Source: Colias croceus
Lineage: Eukaryota > Arthropoda > Insecta > Lepidoptera > Pieridae
DNA: 64,000 nt
Reading direction: 5' to 3'
NCBI RefSeq assembly: GCF_905220415.1
Contig: NC_059542.1
Location: forward strand, 8,184,001-8,248,000
Each line of letters begins with the position of its first letter. Within the stretch, counting starts at the first letter, position 1. The translations under genes were made by a program, and so were the position numbers. The notes under the pieces are model-generated. The model saw nothing but the letters and a program-made list of their open reading frames with translations. It was not told where the DNA came from and did no database searches. Below, one piece after another: positions 10,201-22,200 of this stretch.

Positions 10201-13200
10201 ATGTTATCTAAAATAGGAAAGAAAGGAGTATTCGACCGGCTGCGATCTTTCCCCAACAATATTCCGGTGGGCGACAAACACTTTCGAAACGAATCATTTT
10301 CGAGAGAGTTATTTTGAGATTCTTTCACATCGGTCGAACCGTTTGCGACGTTTTCCGCACATTTGTTTTTCTTTTCTCTTATCTCTTTGAGTATCTTTTG
10401 CGTCTCCAACTCTTTCTCTTTTTTATGTTTAGCGTATAGACTCTCTTCCGGGGGAGATTCGAAGAAATCCGACCTGAGGAATCTAGATATTCGTTTTCTA
10501 GGTTGATCGCCAGACAGCCTCATAGAGTGACGCCTAAAGCCTAACGACGAGGAGTTTCCTAAAGCGGGCGAGCCGTACGCCGCAATGTAGCTCGGGTCCG
10601 TGAGGATGCTGCCGCCGTCCGTAGTGTAAGTTTCATCCAATGAGCTCGTGCGGTCGGTCAGATATTTACGCAGCAGGGGGCGGTCGGGCGTGTCGCGCGC
10701 GCCCGACCGCGACCGGCTCGACTCCCGCAGAGACGAGTCCACTTTATTCGCGTAATCTCCGCTCGCATCCGAGGTGGGCGACGTGACTTCCCGCGTGGCG
10801 GACGAGCGGCGCCGCAGCCGGGGGAGCGTGCAGAAATGGGAAGCGGTAACTTCGGGCACGTCGTTATCTACGCTTTCCGGTTGCGGGTCCGGTTTGGGTT
10901 CGGTGTCGGTGGTCGGTTCTGCGGCGGGCTGGTCGGAAGGCGGGTCGCGGTCGGGCGCGTCGTGGGCGGAGGGCGTGCGGGCGGCGCGCGGGGGCGGTGC
11001 GGGGGCGGACAGCGACAGCGTGCGGCGCAGCTCCCGGGCGGCGCGGGGCGGCAGGTGCGGCAGGTGCGCGAGCAGCTCGCGCTGCAGGCGCCGCGACAGC
11101 GCCGGCGTGAGCCCCGACAGCGCGCGCATCTCGCGCTCCGAGAACTGTATCGAGCTCAAGTCCAGATCCGACAGGTCGAGCGCGCTGTCGTCCCGCTCGG
11201 CGCTCGCGCGCGACTTGCCCTTCTTACTACCTGAAATTCAACAGGAAAACACACGATTTCGATCATGCATAACGCTCGGGGCGGTATGTTTATGTACAGT
11301 GCGAGGGCTGAGTCCTTTCGCGATTATTTTTATTCAAATTTTTATCATGTGAGAGGCGGGTTACCGATGCGGTCGCATCGAGTCTGGTTAAAGGTTAATG
11401 AAAAATTTTGAGTAAAACGTTAGTGTTAGATCAAACTGAAAGCCGATGCAAACCAAAACACGAATATATGCATTCAAATGTTGCTTTAGAGTTCGATATA
11501 AAAAATGCGTTCTAAATTATTATTGTGCCATCAGCAGCGATTTACTTCAAACGTCGAATGCGTCTAATTCGGTGAACAGCCGCAGCGCGCGATGCGCAAC
11601 ACAAAACACATAAATGAAAAAAAAATAAACATAATTTAGTACCTATTCCTGCGTGTCGTTTGTGGCGGGTTTGTGGTTGGCGCTGGTGCCGCTGTGGAGT
11701 GTAGATTTGGTCGGAGCATGCAGTGTAACGCGCAACCCAACTGCAACCACACCAACACAACCTCACTACCGCGTGTCTGCCGGCGGCCAAGTGCCCCCCC
11801 CTCCCCCTCCCCGCGACCCCCGCTCGCCCCACCCCCAAAGGCTCTCAAGTCGAAACATCAAGTGCTACCACATCCACTATCTACACATATATGGCGTGAT
11901 AACAAATAAGAACATATGAATCAGTGTCAGTCAGTTTTAATAGTCGCTGTTTGTAACACATTATAAAATTTTGTCTATGCGATGATTCCCTCGTTTGACT
12001 GTAGCGGGTCGGACGACCCATTTAGAATGTAATCGATGCATTTCATGCAAATTGTAACTACAAAAGTACACGATAATCTAGAGCAACGCAACATTTTCCT
12101 GCTATTGTTAGCGGGTAGGAGAAAAAACCTGCACAAAGAATGCAAATTGTAATACATTAAAACACTACAGTGCAAAACGTTAAAATAAAAATGTTATTAA
12201 TAATTTAAGTAAAACAACACATAAAATATAACAGACTATTCTACAAATGTAATTAATCAATTTGTACAGTAGTCTATTATATTATTTAAATTGAACATTA
12301 ATAGAAAACCAAAATGTGGAAAACGTTACTAATATCCGATATGTCGCGGTCTCGTTTTAATCGTTCCGTATGAATGGATGATGTCGATCGTTAATTGATT
12401 AAGTATAAGCTAGCTGTCTTGTGAGTGGTAGCCGTGCCACCTAGCTACTTGTGATGCGCTAACTTTTACTGATAATCAAAATTTATTCATGCTAAATTCA
12501 GATACTCAAATTTCCACTAATTTATATATAAAAAAATCAAATTTAAAAATTTCGAAACATTCTCAAACATTGTAAAATCTCTATAAAAAAATCCAATGAA
12601 AAAATTTTGAGCTCAAGCGTGTGCCGTGTGCAATGTAATGTCTGTACACTAAAATGACGCAAGCGTGCGAGACCGGTTGCCGCTCCATACACTATGTAGG
12701 GGCGTGTCGGTATATCGGCAACGTTTTCCCGTGCTTCAAGCGGATGCAGTGTGCGGGCGCGTCGCACTCACCTCGCGGCACGGGCGCGCGCGACTTGCTG
12801 AACATCGAGTCGAACGGGGACTGCATGTCGCGGGACGACCAACCTTCGCGCCTACAACACAAGGGTTATATTGCTGTAACATGGTTCCGCACACATTTAC
12901 ATGCAACTTAAATAGGATAATATATATTGACCACATAATACATAATATCATCAATACTACACACATTTGTGAGAATTATATGCTATATAAAAACTTTATA
13001 GCAAGAGGACCAGATTTTGATTATCGATATAAAATATCGGTCTGACAATGCCACCTACTAATTTTTTTTTCCGATATTAAATATTCGATATAAAATTAAT
13101 AAATCGATCAGTTACATAGATCTTAATATTTATTTCATAAAGCGATCTTGTCTCTGTGAAATAACAATATTGAGTACACAAAATAAATAATTGAAACTCT

Positions 13201-16200
13201 CTTCAAATTTACACATTTTCATTCACTTCATATTTAAATACAAAGACAGCACTTTATTATTTTATATTTCTTTCTCCACCTCTTTTCCACTATTTCGTCT
13301 TTATATCACTATCAAATATTCCCTAATAATAAATACTTACGTCTCTGAAACACTTCTCTTATTTTCCGTGTACCTATGTGTGCTGCATGAAATGATAGTT
13401 AATAATAAAACATTGAACACAACCATAATATATAGTTATTGGGATGACATATACTTACATGAAATGCCTCCGTGGTAAGTGAGGGCTGCATGCGAAAAAC
13501 AAATGTCATTAATTAATTATATTAGAAAAAAACAATGGATTAAGAAAGCAAATATCAAACTGTTTGCTGAAATTTTTCCAAAAAAAAACACATTAACCCA
13601 TTGAGCCCCGAGCGGCCCGATCTGACCACGGTCCACGACACAATAGATTTTCTATTGTATCTGTGATTCCGGGGGCTGAGTTATTAATAAATTAATTCAT
13701 GAAAAATGTGATTAGTATGTTGTAAGGGTAAAAAGTAAAAACTATTAGTACCGTAAGTGATTATTTTAAACAAGATTTTATGAAATCAATTAAATTGTTT
13801 AAAAAACACAAACCTCACATATTCTATTACCATAATTTATCTTGTATTAATAGCCCCAAATGTATAAAGATTGAGGTAAATGAAAGTTAAAATAAAATAA
13901 AAATTAATTTTATTTCATGTTAAGATAATCAAAATAATATATACCTGTTAAAGAACGGTGTATGCAAATTGTTGAAAAGCGAGTGCGGGTGCTGGAAGCC
14001 CGTGCCCTCTTCGCCGTTTAAGCGCTGAGTTAGCGCACGCACCTGTAAATTATTTGTACATGATAAATATTTTTACATTATAATTAAGAATTATCTTAAT
14101 ATGTGAATCTTTGAAAAATACCTCTGAAAAAAAGAGATTCCCAAAAGAGATTGGGAACCTTTGCAAAGTTAACCTTAAAGTTCTTGCTAGCCAATACTGA
14201 ATTATTCATTTAAAACTATTCAATTTTATGCGATATTAGAACCGAGAAATTGATTTTTATAATAAAAGAACTTTAAAAACAGTCTAAGGGTACTTTCAGT
14301 CGCAAATATAAAACATGAAACAGATGACACATCACCTACGTAAATTTTTTTTTAAATAACAATACCTTCTAAAAAGGTCAAGGTATCTTTTATACAAGTG
14401 AATAAATAAACGTATATTTACCCTATGCAATAGAGTGGAGAACAGATTCTCAGCAGTGAGCAAGTGGAAGCCCTCATCTTCTTCGTCCTCCTCGCCTGAG
14501 CTTACAGACTCCGCGCGAGCCAAACGGCTCGATCTGGAATATTTATATATTTGAGATGAATGAATCATTTATTTTTATTTTTTTGCTAAATTAAAAAAAT
14601 AAACAAAATGTATGTAACAATGTGTGTCCTTACATATTATGTAAATAAAAGCTTTCATTCTTAGAGAAAGTTTTATTTCGTTTTTGATATTTTATTTCTT
14701 CTGATTGTTTTGTACTCACCTCAATCTGTGCATATGAGTGTCATCTTCTTCTTCGGATTCACCACCGCTGACTAGGCTACTGTAAAGTAAAAATTATATG
14801 GTTCAATTTAGTATCTTTAAATTAAATGCACATTGCACAATTTAAATAAAAAAAAATCTTAATAAGATAATATCTTGAACACCTCAAGCAAATATCAGTC
14901 AGGCGCACAAATGGAAATATTCCTTTTACCGGCTCGAACGTGATCATTACCCCTTAGTCCCTTCCGTGCGTATTACACGTTGCGGCGTGAGTATTATTAT
15001 AGACTCGCGGACTTACTTTACCCGCCTGAACGTTTTAATTTTCTTTATAATAATCCCGCCCCCTACCTGATGCGTCGTGGTGTTATTCTCGCAGTATGCG
15101 CGAGTGGCGATCGTGGAGCCGACTCCGGCTCGAGGCTGCGCTGGCGCGGAGTCACGTAGCCCTTGCCCTCCACAGCGATGGGGATTATGAACTCGCGGGC
15201 TGATTTCTTTATCGGCTCGCCGCTGCTAGGGCTAGCCTCGCTTGTTCCGGTTGATTCGGTGGATGCTAGACGCCTGTTAGTAATGGTATTTTTTAAATAT
15301 CAATACAATTATTTACAAAATGATTTAGGATTAAAATATAGTAAATAAAAACCGATTAAAGAATGAATAATGACGATTAATTAATTTGAACGTTGAATTA
15401 AATGTTTCAACGACATGACGATGCTTAATTTTTTTAACAAAAATGTAAAAATTATAACATCGTTTTTTACCATCTTCAAAAAATAGTATTAGCATATATA
15501 TATACCAAAACCTTTAAAACAATCACATAAAATAAACGTCAAACAATATAAGGCCAGTAATAAAATAAACCTTAGCGGTGTGTGCAAGCGCGGTGCGGGC
15601 TTATGCGCAGCGGGCGCGGGCGTAGGCGGTGTGGGGACAGGCGCGGGGCCGGGGGGCGGGGACGTAGCGTCCTCTGGCGCCATACTGATTGGTATGATGC
15701 GCTCCACCGACACACCCCTGATACGTACAAATATAATACACATTGATGATTTAAAAATTACACAAAAAATATAAATTATATATAGTAAAAATTAAATGGT
15801 TATATCTACTTAGATGTAGCTAGATAGAGATAGCGCGTGGAAGACAGCGGCGAAGCTAGTGACGTCACGCCCGCGGACTATATTTCAGCAATCACGTCAC
15901 AAATCTCACCTATTGCGATGGTCCTCAACACGATGATGTGCCTCTGTCCTGAACAGCTTGCCCTCATTGCGCGGCGGTGCGGAAGCGGGCGGTGTTGAAG
16001 GTGGTGACGCGAGTGACGTCACACCCGCTGATGATGAACGCCCGTATGGTACTGGCGGTTTACCTGGTCATAAAAAATGAATTTATTAAAACTTTTGCTT
16101 AACGTGTTATGACGTATAACCTTTAAAAAAGTGCTTTACGGGCAAAACATACACGTCTCTGATATTGCAGACGCCAACGTAGACTAGAAGATGTATATAT

Positions 16201-19200
16201 GCTAAACGTAAATCTAGAATGTTCACAAATTTAATGCTGCATAAATGAAAAAGTTTAGAATACATAAGAAGAACAAGTATACCAAATAAACGTTCAAAGA
16301 TTTATAAAAAAAGCTCACCAGTTCGAATAGCAGTAGAAATGATGTCTCTAGCGGCGCGACGGCGGCTCTCCTCTCCCGCGCGCTCCTCCACTAATTTCGC
16401 CATTGAACTTTGCAGGCTTCTGTACAAAATATAAAATGTTTTATCTATAACATGTTACACTAACCATGTCTGCATTGTAGAACACATTCATACATAATAA
16501 TACAAACGCTTCAATGGTATAATCCATACTAATATTATAAATGCGAAAGTAACTTTGTCTGTCTGTTACTCAATCACGCCTAAACTACTGAACCAATTTG
16601 CATGAAATTTGGTATGGAGATATTTTGATTCCCGAGAAAAGACATAGGCTACCTTTTATTGCGAAATATGCACCACGGGCGAAGCCGGGGCGGATCACTA
16701 GTTTATTATAAGCCCATACAGGTATTTTTTCCTCATCATCACCTACCCTCACTTTTTTAATATTGATTTATCCAACATCTATCTATATAATAATCTAGAT
16801 CGAAGGTAATTCTTTTAATTTTAAATTCTAGTCCTTATTCGTTGATATAAGTAAAAATGTGAATATTAAAGAACCTTCTAGCATCCTGCAACAGCACGGC
16901 CGGGTCGACCGCAGTGGACGCGTTTGCAGGCTCGCTCTCAGTTTTCTTAACACCGCCTTTGTTCATTTGCGTTTGTTTCTCGTTGCTTTCGACTGGCGAC
17001 TGAAAACAAGTTTATAAATCTATAATTATAACAAAAATCTAATCATATTTTCTATTAATAGTAAACGTTCAAATAAGATCGATGTTTCACTTGTGTTAGA
17101 CTCAAAATAACTATTTTGTCATATAGAAATGCGTAACAGAAGAAGACAAGTGAGTAATGTAGAAAATATGACTGATACTAAATATGTAACGAAAATATGG
17201 CATATTTGGCTAAGATCCAGGCTCTTGTTATCAGTTAAATATTACAATTATTATATTATTTTATATTTTTAATTATGTTAATTGTTACCTTAGGTGGTTC
17301 GATGCCGATTTGTTGCAAACGCACTGTTCCATTATCAAGTGGTTTGTTTGATAACTCGCGATCTTCACTTTGAGCTTTGGGCTTCGCGATTTTCGACACA
17401 ACTGCAATTGTAATAAGGTTGTTATTTGTTTGTCTTTATAAGGAGTATCTATTAAATATATTTTCTCAATGTTGTTGATTCAAACCTGGTTTAGAAACAT
17501 TTCGTTTGATTTCTGGCGATGTGGTAAGAGACGCTCTTCTTTCGAACTGTTCCTTGAAGCTACCGACATGACCTCCTACAAGTATAACCAGATATTAAAA
17601 TATGATACATAAGTAATTCAAATTATCGTACTTCAATTAATATTATTAAAAGTACTAATGATATAAATATCAAAGGAACTTGAACAAAATATTAAAAAAA
17701 ATTGGCATTCAATCAAAAAGTACAGAGGAACAAAAGCGGACGAGAAATATGGTATGGAAAATTTCTTTTTTACCTACGAAAGACTGTAAATCTTAAGCAT
17801 CGTTCCAACGTTATTTTTAACAATAGCAGACCAATGGCTGGTTCTTTAGAAGAAAATTCTTATCCTTAAGAAAAAATATGAATTAAATAAACAATTTACC
17901 TATAGACAATTTCTTTGGTTTAACTGGTGCGGGCGCTGGCGGAGTAGCTGGCTGTGCCGGCTGAGCTAGCGATAGAGACGTGAGCTTGTCTGCGGCCGCC
18001 GATACCGTTGTTTTGTTGTCTTCCACCTGTTAAAACAATAACGTTTACAATTTTATAATAAATGATGGTTTGGTAAAAGATGGATAAAATTTATACAAAG
18101 GAATTGAACGATCTAGCAGTTAATAAATTATACATAGTTGTTTGAGTTTGAGTTTTGAGTTTGAGTTTACTAATATCATAAGGAGGAAGATTTGTATATA
18201 AGTATGTTTGTAACAAATAGGCTCAAAAACTACTGGACAAATTTAGATTATACTTAGATCAGAATAACACATGATTTAAAGAACTTGAATTTTTCCGCGG
18301 GTGAAACCGCGGGGCACACTTAGAATGCGTATATTTTATAAATCTTTTGAATATTCAAATTTAAAAAGTCTTAAAATATTTCTCGATAATAACCTTTGTT
18401 TCTTCCAGTTTTTCTGGAGCCGTATCAATTTTGGCGGGTTTCTTTGGCGACACGACCTTCGGTTTCTCCTCATCTTTGGGCACATCTTTGATTTCAACGG
18501 TTGGCGCTTTGCTAAGTTCTACTGTGGCTGGCGCAGGCGTTATTGTCATTGTGGCTGACGATTTAAGGGATTGCTGTGGGGCCTGTATTTTCATAAATTT
18601 ACCATATAAGTATGTTATATTTCTCGTTATAATAAGTATATGCAATTGTGACATTTTGAAAACATTATTTTGACAAATTACACTTTAAAATACTCCATAA
18701 AAATTAATACAATTCTTGGGCTAATTTTAAAATTTCTCATAAGGTAAAAGCTTTTCAGCAGTACTAAAAGTATATCTCTAAACTAAATTATCCCACTTTT
18801 AAAACGTTTCTAGAAGTTTCCAATCATTTCCCGACATTTACCTCATCATTATAATACTCCTGCTCGTCGTCAGGCACACTCGCCTCCTCCGGCAGCGCGG
18901 GCGGAGCGCCGGCGATACTCGCGCAACTGTACAATACAAGTATTTTATTAATTCTATAAATAGTGCTTTTTTGTATTTAGTACATAGTGAATTGTGAGGA
19001 GAAATTAATAATTGACTTGTTTATTTATACTTAAAAAGCAACGTTTTACTACAAAACATATAGCTGACCCACACGTATCACTGGACCCACACGTGTCACA
19101 GACTCACTCGTGTCACTGACCCACGTGTCACTGACTGACCCGCGCGTGTTTTAATATATATTTGGAAATTTATATTTTTATTTCAAAGATAGGTAATAGA

Positions 19201-22200
19201 CTTTTTTATGATTTTAGTTTTTCAATGATCCAGTCTGAATTACTTGATGTTAATGAACACGTATGTATATTACATATTAATCTTAGCCATTGTTTCTGAA
19301 TAATTCTATATGGAATCTTAAATCTGTCAAAAAATAATTAATTAAAATTGTATAATTATATTCACCTGGCAACCCTCTCCTTCTTCCTCTGCAAGCCGCT
19401 CGCGGACATGGCAAGCTCGAGCTTCCTCTTGTTGTCGCTCGCGGACACGATGGTGCGTGTGGGCGATGGTTTGATTGCGTCCTCGCCACCCTCTGTAATT
19501 TTATATATTATGTATTTATAATTTACATTAAGTTACCCAAAAAAAAAAATAGATTTGTTACCCTATGCTAACAATAAATAGGAAATGTGAATGAGTAAAC
19601 AAAGTATATATTTACTAAATTGAACATGAATAAAACTTCTTTCTTCATTCGATAGTCAATGTAATCCCACCCACTCCTAAACGCAAAGTTAGAAAATTTC
19701 AACGAGCGAAAAGTATTAGTAACCCTAATAGAATACTTTACAAGTGTACCTGCTACAAGTTCCAAAATTCGTTTCTCGGCCGAGTTGCTAGGCTCCACTG
19801 CCATCGAGGTGGAGCTAGTTAAGTCTGTACAGCTTTCATCCGGTCCGCCTAGTTCTGATTGCTACAAAGGGAATACAAACATATTAAAAATAATAACAAA
19901 ACACATAATTTTATAGGTATTTGAATTCATTGCAGGTTTTTGAGAAGGTGCAATTGCAATAATTGAAGTTTGAAGACTCTAATACAATAAGCTTCCAAAT
20001 ATCAGCGTATCTACCCTATATTACGTGGGTGCATTAATTAAATTGTGTGCACAATGCACATTCTGTATTGTTCCGAGGTACGTGCTCGTGCATGAGTGCA
20101 CGTGTACATTCGTAGATGTATGCATATCTACTATGTACGTGTCAATACTTGTATGTTTTGTGTACAAACGTGTTGTTAATACCCGCTGTAACGCTTGCGT
20201 GTACGTTCATATGTGTGATTCCGTGCCCTATTGCCACCCTAGAGCTTGCATGTGCGTGTAATCATGTGTATTGTGTATGTATGCATACCTCATTCGGCAC
20301 AACAACACTATTCGAGTGCGAAGGCGCGGCGGGCGCAAGAGACAGCAGCAAGTCGAGTCGTACGGGCGTCTGCGCCGCTAGGGCTTCAGCCATCTCGAGG
20401 CATGATGTCTCGCAACCTGTGTTCACCCACCTGAAGAGCATTTTTTTAAATTATGCTCGATCGTTATAATTAATAGGTAATAAATAGCTGTGACGGGTGA
20501 ACCCGCAAAAGCAAGAATTTCTATAGCTTTTGAGTTATTCTGATGCATAAGCTACTCAGAGGAGTATCATCATATTCCGTTCAGTTGATTTTTGCATCAA
20601 AAAGGATAGGATGAAAGGTTTATGAGAAATAGCATAATTTATTTTTAAAGAATCCTAACTAATTTATTGTTTGGGTAGCCATTCCTTTTATTATTTGGAT
20701 AAATAAATAAGTTTCTTCAATTTTTTCTCGTATAGAACTCTATATATTCGTTACAATAACTATTAAATACTGATAATCCACATCCTATTTACCAATTAAC
20801 CGCATTTATGCGAAAAATTAATGAAAAAATGCGAAAAATTATTTGGTAAACGTCCATTCTCCAGTCTTTAATTGGGATTCTTACTGTAAGAGAAATTTAA
20901 AAAACATGCAATAATTACGAAAAAACCTTACGGATGGTCACAAATGTACACGATGTCGGCACGCTTCAACGGGTCCACCGTGAGCATGTCGCGAATTAGC
21001 GGCGACGCGGCTGTAATTAATCATTTTTAATTGCTATTGATTCTGGTTTATGCGATTATCTAAGTAATTAGCGGATAGCTATGTGGCAACTGACCGCCTT
21101 CTTGGTAGTGGTTAATGCGTGAGCAGAACTGTTAGGTCCTGGTCAAGTAATTTCAGTTTAGTTTAGTTTTATTTCAGTATCGAAATTAACTGGTGGAACA
21201 ATAATGATGAAAGAAAATAGTTTTCAAAATAAATGACACACTAAATCTTAATACAAATAACTAAGAACAAGTCAAAATTATAGAAATTATAGTTTCCCAA
21301 ATTTTATATCATAACATTTTAATTTAATTTACCTGTCATCATTTTATGTTTCAATTCATTTCAAAGTGCATACTTACTAGACGGATTTTTAGGTTCATAA
21401 TAATCTCCGTTGCTAATTTGTCGAACAAGACGTTTGAAATTTGAGCCGTCGAAAGGCATGGCACCATACACCAACGTGTACAGAAGCACCCCTAATGACC
21501 AACAGTCTACCTGAAAATGTATGAAGAATTAATTTTAGTTTGTATAGTAGTTCATAATATAATAATATAAATAATTTCTTTATTTTTCTCACACCCCATC
21601 ATCACATACCTAACTTAGTTTACATACATAATAAAACGCGCAAACTAAAGCGTATTTTCACCCATAAGCAACAAGCTCAAATCAATAAATGAAATAAAGA
21701 TTAAAAAATGCCTATTTCAAGTAAATTATAATATGTAAAAATTGTCCATATTGACAATAAACTGCTTGAGGATCAACTCTCTATTACGCAATTATACCAG
21801 ACAAACCCAGTCTTAATACTTAAGGGAGAAATACATTGTAACGCGATGATAAACGACCTGCAGGTGAGTTTGATAAACAAATTTCATATGAATTGGATAA
21901 TGGACTCACTTCAGGACCAATATAAGGAGTTCCTTTAACAATTTCCGGCGACGCGTACAGCGGGGAGCCGCAGAACGTTGACAATAGTGACGTCTCTTTG
22001 AACACATTGGAGAGACCGAAGTCCGCTATCTGTTCAAACATATTCATATAAATTATTACTAATAAATATAGGCAAATAAAATAATTTTCTTAATACTATT
22101 TGAATGTAAAAGTCAGTTATGTTCATACTTTACCTTGGCACTGCCCGTGTCATCGAGTAACACATTTTCTAACTTTAAATCTCTATGGCAGATTTTATGT

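Noticed and set aside
7647..11159. 1,170-codon ORF taken as an independent intronless gene
   Set aside because: The first codon is a TTG, the frame is open upstream to an acceptor at 11230, phase matches exon 25, and a donor at 7683 precedes the ORF stop.
10774..11352. 192-codon ORF on the + strand (and 10836-11234)
   Set aside because: Antisense shadow of the GC-rich 5' part of the NUAK giant exon; Arg/Gly/Ser-rich composition with no domain and no splice logic.
20025..20469. ORFs on the + strand across 20025-20469
   Set aside because: Cover a TG-rich NUAK intron and the antisense of NUAK exon 8; Cys/Val-rich composition follows from the GTG/TGT repeats.
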